Below, piece by piece: positions 59,453-64,000 of a stretch of 64,000 nucleotides of DNA. Under the pieces are notes generated by a model. The model was not told where the DNA came from and made no database searches. It worked only from the letters and a program-made list of their open reading frames with translations. The stretch lies in assembly GCF_014596725.1 (NCBI RefSeq), contig NZ_JACVEG010000010.1, positions 84,137-148,136 of the forward strand, in the 5' to 3' direction. The position numbers and the translations under genes were made by a program. The stretch's first letter is position 1. Every line of letters begins with the position of its first letter. The DNA comes from Vibrio sp. Y2-5. GTDB lineage: Bacteria; Pseudomonadota; Gammaproteobacteria; Enterobacterales; Vibrionaceae.

Positions 59453-60400
59453 ATGAGCAAAAAACTCACTATCCTTGATATTGCTAAACTTTCCGGAGTC
59501 GGTAAATCTACCGTTTCTCGTGTACTTACCAATGATCCAAAAGTGAAACCTGAAACTCGTGAGAAGGTCGAGCGGGTTATTGCTGAATCTGGATATGTCC
59601 CTTCTAAATCGGCACAGTCAATGCGTGGCGGTAGCCAGAAAGTCATCGGTGTGATTATTTCTCGCCTTGATTCGCCTTCAGAAAACCGTTCTGTCAGCAG
59701 CATGCTTGAGATTTTTTACGCTCATGGTTATGACGTTGTGATCATGGAGAGCCAGTTTGACCGACAGAAAACTAATGAACATTTGGACGTATTGCTCAAG
59801 CGCAATGTGGACGGGGTGATCATTTTTGGCTTTACGGATTTAGATGCGCAAGCTTTGGTACCTTGGCAGCTGAAATCAGTGGTAATAGCCACTCATTCAG
59901 AGCAGGTTTCCTCAATTAACTACGATAATACTGGTATCATTAATCAGGCGTTGGATTACGTTAAGCTGCAAGGGTTAAAGCAAGTCAGCTTTATCGGCGT
60001 CGATCCTCAAGATGCCACTACGGGTGAAATGCGTTTGCAAGCCTATTTAGATTGGTGTCAGGAACAACAAATCACGCCCTGTTATCAAACGGGTAAATTA
60101 AAACATGAAAGTGCTTATCAACTGGTTGACCAGGTGTTATCCGAAAATACGCAAGCTATCGTCTGTGCCAGTGATACTTTAGCTTTAGGCGTGATTAAGC
60201 GCTTGCAAGAGTGTCAACGTGAAGATGTTGTGGTGACAGGTGTCGGTGGTAATGAGTTGCTAACTTTCTTGTTCCCAAAAGTCTACAGTGTTGATCCCGG
60301 TTATCGGCAGGCTGGATCACAGGCGGCGAATCTGCTCATTTCCCATCTCAGTGGGGAAGTTCAAGATCTGGTGCATCTCACTCAAGCTCCTGCCATCTGA
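59453..60400 (+). CDS. treR: Trehalose operon repressor TreR (LacI family)
   Basis: A 315-aa LacI-type regulator. HTH at 1-25: MSKKLTILDIAKLSGVGKSTVSRVLTN, hinge at ~48-58, periplasmic-binding-like core from VIGVIISRLDSPSENRS. Matches E. coli TreR (315 aa). It binds trehalose-6-phosphate as inducer in E. coli. It lies immediately upstream of treB, whose promoter carries two matching operators. Confidence 0.94.
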   Translation: MSKKLTILDIAKLSGVGKSTVSRVLTNDPKVKPETREKVERVIAESGYVPSKSAQSMRGGSQKVIGVIISRLDSPSENRSVSSMLEIFYAHGYDVVIMESQFDRQKTNEHLDVLLKRNVDGVIIFGFTDLDAQALVPWQLKSVVIATHSEQVSSINYDNTGIINQALDYVKLQGLKQVSFIGVDPQDATTGEMRLQAYLDWCQEQQITPCYQTGKLKHESAYQLVDQVLSENTQAIVCASDTLALGVIKRLQECQREDVVVTGVGGNELLTFLFPKVYSVDPGYRQAGSQAANLLISHLSGEVQDLVHLTQAPAI

Positions 60401-60544
60401 GCGCCATCGATATTAACCAATAGGGCGAGAAAATTCTTTCTCGTCTTAAATACCTTTCCTCTGATCATTTCTCTTCTTGACTACGTAAAACGTTGCTTAT
60501 CATTTGTTGATAAAAACACCGCCTAATGTGATCGTTCTCAATTT

Positions 60545-60616
60545 ATGGGACTGTTCCCATTTTAAGTCTGAATTGTATGTGCCACTATACTTAAAATTCG
60601 GTGGGAATGTTCCCAT
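60545..60616 (+). promoter_or_regulatory. treBC promoter between two TreR operators
   Basis: Two near-identical palindromes: ATGGGACTGTTCCCAT (60545-60560) and TGGGAATGTTCCCA (60602-60615), centres 56 bp apart. TATACT (60586-60591) is a likely -10, with a TTAAGT (60562-60567, 18-bp spacer) -35 between them. The second operator overlaps the expected start, and a pair at this distance (about five helical turns) could loop. Similar to the E. coli tre operator GGGAACGTTCCC. Confidence 0.82.
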
Positions 60617-60665
60617 TGTCATTTCAACTAATATAAAAGCTATAAGTAACAGGGTGGACAAGGGT

Positions 60666-62090
60666 ATGAGTAAGATAGTGAGACAAGATGTAAAACGTCT
60701 TGTTGAATTGGTTGGTGGTAGTGAAAATATCGCCAGTGTTAGCCACTGCCTAACACGTTTACGATTTGTATTAAATGAACCAGAAAAGGCTGATAAGAAA
60801 GGTTTGGAATCGCTGAGTTTAGTGAAAGGTTGTTTTACTAACGCAGGGCAATTCCAAGTAGTGATCGGTACTGAAGTCGACCAAGTATTTAAAGTGCTGT
60901 TGGATATTACAGGTCAATCTGGAGCTTCAAAAGAAGATGCGAAGCTCGCAGCACGCCAAAACATGAATCTTTTGGAACGCGGTATCTCCCATCTTGCAGA
61001 AATTTTTGTACCGCTACTTCCTGCGATTATTACCGGTGGTTTGATCTTGGGTTTCCGTAATGTGATTGGCGACATCAAGATGTTCGACGGTCAGACTTTA
61101 ACGGAAATCAGTCAATTCTGGGCAAGTGTTCACTCATTCCTATGGTTAATCGGTGAAGCTATTTTCTTCTTCCTGCCAGTTGGTGTCTGTTGGTCAACGG
61201 TGAAGAAGTTAGGTGGGACGCCAATTCTTGGTATCACTTTAGGTGTAACACTGGTTTCCCCTCAACTGATGAATGCTTATCTGATTGGTAAACAAGTACC
61301 AGAAGTGTGGGATTTTGGCCTGTTTGTGATTGAAAAAGTGGGTTATCAAGCTCAGGTTATCCCCGCGATTTTAGCGGGTGTGGTGCTTGCCTTTATTGAA
61401 AACAGCTTAAAACGAGTGGTTCCAGCTTATCTCTATCTGGTTGTTGTACCGTTTGTATCATTAATTCTGGCTGTCATCTTAGCGCATACCTTAATTGGAC
61501 CGTTCGGCCGTATATTAGGCAATGGCGTTGCTTTTGCTGCCAAAGCTGCAATGACGGGTGATTTCGCGGTACTGGGCTCAATGATATTTGGTTTCTTGTA
61601 CGCACCACTGGTGATCACAGGTATTCACCACACCACCAACGCTGTTGATTTACAGTTGATGCAAGAGCTAGGCGGCACACCAATTTGGCCTTTAATTGCC
61701 CTTTCTAACATCGCTCAGGCTTCAGCTGTTGTCGGCATCATTCTGATCAGTAAGAAACATGGAGAGCGCGATATTTCTGTACCAGCGGCAATTTCTGCTT
61801 ATTTAGGGGTAACAGAACCTGCAATGTACGGTATCAACCTCAAATATAAGTTCCCAATGCTATGCGCAATGATTGGTAGTGCTCTGGCTGCGGCAGTATG
61901 TGGTAGTGCTGGTGTAATGGCGAATGGTATCGGTGTGGGTGGTTTGCCGGGCATCTTATCTATCCAGCCTCAGTACTGGAGTATCTACCTTGTTGCAATG
62001 TTGGTCGCGATTGTGGTTCCAGCGGCGCTGACTTTAGTGATGTACAAGCGTGCGCAAGGCAAAGGTGTTTTATCAACCGCTTCGGCATAG
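60666..62090 (+). CDS. treB: PTS trehalose-specific enzyme IIBC
   Basis: Takes up trehalose as trehalose-6-phosphate. The ATG at 60666 gives 474 aa (E. coli 473); the longer ORF crosses the operator region and is not coding. EIIB domain (1-~85) with phosphorylated Cys28 in SHCLTRLRF; EIIC (~105-470) with ten hydrophobic segments, including GITLGVTLVSPQLMN and TGIHHTTNAVDLQLM. IIA is supplied in trans by EIIA-Glc in enterics. Upstream of treC. Confidence 0.95.
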   Translation: MSKIVRQDVKRLVELVGGSENIASVSHCLTRLRFVLNEPEKADKKGLESLSLVKGCFTNAGQFQVVIGTEVDQVFKVLLDITGQSGASKEDAKLAARQNMNLLERGISHLAEIFVPLLPAIITGGLILGFRNVIGDIKMFDGQTLTEISQFWASVHSFLWLIGEAIFFFLPVGVCWSTVKKLGGTPILGITLGVTLVSPQLMNAYLIGKQVPEVWDFGLFVIEKVGYQAQVIPAILAGVVLAFIENSLKRVVPAYLYLVVVPFVSLILAVILAHTLIGPFGRILGNGVAFAAKAAMTGDFAVLGSMIFGFLYAPLVITGIHHTTNAVDLQLMQELGGTPIWPLIALSNIAQASAVVGIILISKKHGERDISVPAAISAYLGVTEPAMYGINLKYKFPMLCAMIGSALAAAVCGSAGVMANGIGVGGLPGILSIQPQYWSIYLVAMLVAIVVPAALTLVMYKRAQGKGVLSTASA

Positions 62091-62099
62091 CGTTTTTAT

Positions 62100-62125
62100 G
62101 AGTGGCTTTTTGCCACTCTTTTTCT
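62100..62125 (+). terminator. Hairpin terminator between treB and treC
   Basis: GAGTGGC (62100-62106), loop TTTTT, GCCACTC (62112-62118), then TTTTTC. Possible attenuation within the operon, giving more TreB than TreC. Confidence 0.75.
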
Positions 62126-62154
62126 ATTTTTGATTTTTGGTAAGTGAGAAAAGA

Positions 62155-63846
62155 ATGGCCTTTGCTAATAGTGAATCCGACTGGTGGAAAACCGCATCGA
62201 TCTATCAAATTTACCCTAAGAGCTTCTGTGACAGCGGCGCGAAAGGAACCGGAGATATCCAAGGCATTATTTCTAAACTGGATTATCTGAAAACTCTGGG
62301 CATTGATGCCATCTGGTTAACGCCTGTGTATCAGTCACCAATGATTGATAACGGTTACGACATCGCGGATTACTACTCGATCAATCCTGATTTTGGCACC
62401 ATGAATGACTTCGATAACCTGCTTGATCTGGCTCATCAGAAAGGCATTCGCATCATTATGGATATTGTTGTTAATCATACTTCGACACAGCACATGTGGT
62501 TTCAGTCTGCGTTGGCAGATAAAGCTAGCCCTTATCGTGACTACTACATTTGGAAGTCTCCAGTCGATGGCAAAGCGCCGAATAACTGGCAGTCGAAGTT
62601 TGGTGGCAGTGCTTGGGAATATGATGAAAAGTCTAACCAATATTACTTGCATCTGTTCGCTAAAGAGCAGGCGGATCTGAACTGGGAAAATCCTCTGGTT
62701 CGGGACGAAGTAAAAGAAGTGATCAGCTTCTGGGCTGAGAAAGGTGTGGACGGCTTTCGTTTGGATGTGATTAACCTGATTTCCAAACAACAGGATTTTC
62801 CAAACGACGAGGAGGGGGACGGTCGTCGTTTTTATACTGATGGCCCACGTGTGCATGAGTTTTTACAAGAAATCAGCCGAGACGTTTTCCAAAAGTATGG
62901 CAGTGTTACTGTGGGAGAAATGTCGTCGACGGCATTGGATCATTGCCAGCAATATTCTTCATTAGATAACAAAGAGTTGTCTATGGTGTTTAACTTCCAC
63001 CACCTGAAAGCGGATTACCCCAATGGTGAAAAGTGGACCAAAGCCCCCTTTGATTTTATACAACTCAAGCAGGTATTTAACCATTGGCAAACAGGCTTGA
63101 ATGGGAAAGGTTGGGGAGCACTGTTCTGGTGTAATCACGATCAACCCCGAGTGGTCAGTCGTTTAGGTAATGATAGTGAGTACCGTATTGAGTCGGCCAA
63201 AATGCTCGCAACGTCAGTGCATATGATGCAAGGCACGCCTTATATCTACCAAGGTGAAGAACTTGGTATGACAAACCCGGGTTATACCTCTATTTCGCAA
63301 TACCGAGATGTTGAAAGCACCAATATGTACGAGATTATGATCAAGCAGAAAGGTGTCACTGAAGCGGATATGTTGGCAATTCTGGCGCAGAAATCTCGTG
63401 ATAATTCCAGAACGCCAATGCAATGGAATAGTAGCCGATATGCAGGTTTCAGTGCGGGAGAACCTTGGATTTCTGTCGCCAGCAATTATCCCCAAATCAA
63501 TGCAGAACAAGCTTTAAGTGATGAGGATTCGGTATTTTATTACTATCAAAAGTTAATTCAGTTGAGAAAGGATATTACCGTTATTAGCGACGGTGATTAT
63601 CAAGACTTACTGCCCGAGCACGAAGCCATTTTTGCTTATCAAAGACGCAGCGCTACACAGACGCTGGTGTGTTTGAACAACTACTATGGTGCTGACGCAG
63701 AGTGTGAATTGCCGCAAGAACTTGAGCTCAATAATGCACGTTATCTTATCGGCAATTATTCAGACATTGATAATCATAAGGTTGAATATAAGCAAAGGTT
63801 AAGAGCTTACGAAACCAGAGTCATTTTGATTGAGCACCCCCTGTAG
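62155..63846 (+). CDS. treC: Trehalose-6-phosphate hydrolase TreC
   Basis: GH13 enzyme cleaving trehalose-6-phosphate to glucose and glucose-6-phosphate. The ATG at 62155 (MAFANSESDWWKTASIYQIYPKSFCDS) gives 563 aa (E. coli 551). Catalytic residues: Asp in GFRLDVINL, Glu in TVGEMSST, transition-state Asp in NHDQPR. KDTNGDGIGD-like region appears as GDIQGIISKLDYLKTLG. Last gene of treBC. Confidence 0.95.
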   Translation: MAFANSESDWWKTASIYQIYPKSFCDSGAKGTGDIQGIISKLDYLKTLGIDAIWLTPVYQSPMIDNGYDIADYYSINPDFGTMNDFDNLLDLAHQKGIRIIMDIVVNHTSTQHMWFQSALADKASPYRDYYIWKSPVDGKAPNNWQSKFGGSAWEYDEKSNQYYLHLFAKEQADLNWENPLVRDEVKEVISFWAEKGVDGFRLDVINLISKQQDFPNDEEGDGRRFYTDGPRVHEFLQEISRDVFQKYGSVTVGEMSSTALDHCQQYSSLDNKELSMVFNFHHLKADYPNGEKWTKAPFDFIQLKQVFNHWQTGLNGKGWGALFWCNHDQPRVVSRLGNDSEYRIESAKMLATSVHMMQGTPYIYQGEELGMTNPGYTSISQYRDVESTNMYEIMIKQKGVTEADMLAILAQKSRDNSRTPMQWNSSRYAGFSAGEPWISVASNYPQINAEQALSDEDSVFYYYQKLIQLRKDITVISDGDYQDLLPEHEAIFAYQRRSATQTLVCLNNYYGADAECELPQELELNNARYLIGNYSDIDNHKVEYKQRLRAYETRVILIEHPL

Positions 63847-63858
63847 TCTCAATAAACA

Positions 63859-63889
63859 CAAGCCCCTTTTATAGGGGCTTGTTCTTTTG
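63859..63889 (+). terminator. Intrinsic terminator after treC
   Basis: CAAGCCCCT (63859-63867), loop TTTAT, AGGGGCTTG (63873-63881), then TTCTTTT. Confidence 0.85.
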
Positions 63890-63925
63890 CTCTAATGCTC
63901 TGATATTGTTAGAGTATTCTGAAAT

Positions 63926-63958
63926 GAAAAAAGCCAGCTCAATGAGCTGGCTTTTCTG
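63926..63958. terminator. Terminator next to the tRNA 3' end
   Basis: AAAAGCCAGCTC (63929-63940), loop AAT, GAGCTGGCTTTT (63944-63955). It lies just beyond the tRNA 3' end on the minus strand, where it is followed by TTTTCATTTC, so it most likely ends the tRNA transcript. Confidence 0.83.
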
Positions 63959-63962
63959 TATA

Positions 63963-64000
63963 TGGTGGAGGGGGACGGATTCGAACCATCGAAGGCGGAG
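63963..64000 (-). tRNA. 3' part of a tRNA, probably tRNA-Tyr (cut by the right edge)
   Basis: Minus strand ends in ..GGTTCGAATCCGTC + CCCCTCC + A + CCA. The T-arm (GATGG-TTCGAAT-CCGTC), encoded CCA and acceptor CCCCTCC (implying a 5' GGAGGGG) are clear. The visible CTCCGCCTTC before the T-arm suggests a long variable arm (class II), which with GGAGGGG favours tRNA-Tyr over tRNA-Ser or tRNA-Leu. The anticodon lies outside the window. Confidence 0.85.

Noticed and set aside
60504..60665. 54-codon extension at the start of treB
   Set aside because: It runs through the two TreR operators and the promoter; the EIIB domain starts at 60666.
1..64000. Mobile elements, prophage, CRISPR arrays, restriction or anti-phage systems
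   Set aside because: I looked for transposase, integrase, Cas, methylase and toxin-antitoxin signatures and for regularly spaced repeats, and saw none beyond the weak KfrA_N-like/YaiI pair.

Overview
The window is a 64 kb piece of a Vibrio chromosome, most likely chromosome 1. It is almost entirely core genome. Evidence includes PomA/PomB of the sodium-driven polar flagellum, a CsrB-type RNA with a VarA/UvrY-type site, a competence/type IV minor pilin cluster next to dnaJ, and a gene order (recN, nadK, grpE, dnaK, dnaJ, minor pilins, tadA, mltF, purL, proS, dxs, ispA, xseB, pomAB, thiI, gcvA, queF, metNIQ, gmhB, treRBC) that from memory runs parallel to the V. cholerae VC0852-VC0911 region. 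Base composition is moderate to AT-rich and even. I see no insertion sequence, integrase, prophage or CRISPR array.

Layout. 1-6.6 kb: the 5' end of recN (minus) under two LexA boxes, then a tryptophan/indole module on the plus strand: leader peptide tnaC, tryptophanase tnaA, permease tnaB, ridA, a porin and pyridoxal kinase pdxY. 6.6-12.2 kb: nadK (minus) and the heat-shock genes grpE, dnaK and dnaJ with sigma-32 promoters. 12.2-15.5 kb: pilE (minus) facing fimT-pilW-pilX-pilV. 15.6-18.7 kb: glutathione-dependent formaldehyde detoxification (fghA, frmA) with a divergent LysR gene. 18.8-29.4 kb: tadA, mltF, purL, yaeP, small DUF genes, proS and trmO. 29.5-36.2 kb: a Zur-box-controlled L36 paralogue, an AbgT transporter, yaiI, a CsrB-family RNA, a GNAT gene, DUF genes, yqcC and truC. 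36.2-43.1 kb: dxs-ispA-xseB, pomAB and thiI. 43.2-48.8 kb: the sRNA GcvB divergent from gcvA, a hydrolase, ygdD, rlmM, xni and ppnN. 49.2-58.3 kb: a diguanylate cyclase, a TPR protein with a degenerate GGDEF-like end, queF, syd, a zinc-ribbon protein and the metNIQ methionine transporter under a MetJ operator. 58.3-64 kb: gmhB, an MliC-type lysozyme inhibitor, the trehalose operon treR-treB-treC with two TreR operators, and the 3' end of a tRNA, probably tRNA-Tyr.

How the genes work together. The tna module is coherent: TnaB imports tryptophan, TnaA (PLP-dependent) splits it to indole and 2-aminoacrylate, RidA hydrolyses the toxic enamine/imine, and PdxY can supply PLP. The module sits between nadK and recN, which are neighbours in many gammaproteobacteria. 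Several regulons can be read from operators: LexA (recN), CRP (upstream of tna), sigma-32 (grpE, dnaK), PurR (purL), Zur (L36B), VarA (csrB), MetJ (metNIQ) and TreR (treBC).

The least explained items are the variant TnaC peptide, two unannotated small proteins (47 aa membrane, 44 aa basic), a perfect 28-bp palindrome at 19364-19391, and the paired c-di-GMP-type genes at 49-53 kb. I found no clear new multi-gene system. The ordinary parts are reported as ordinary.
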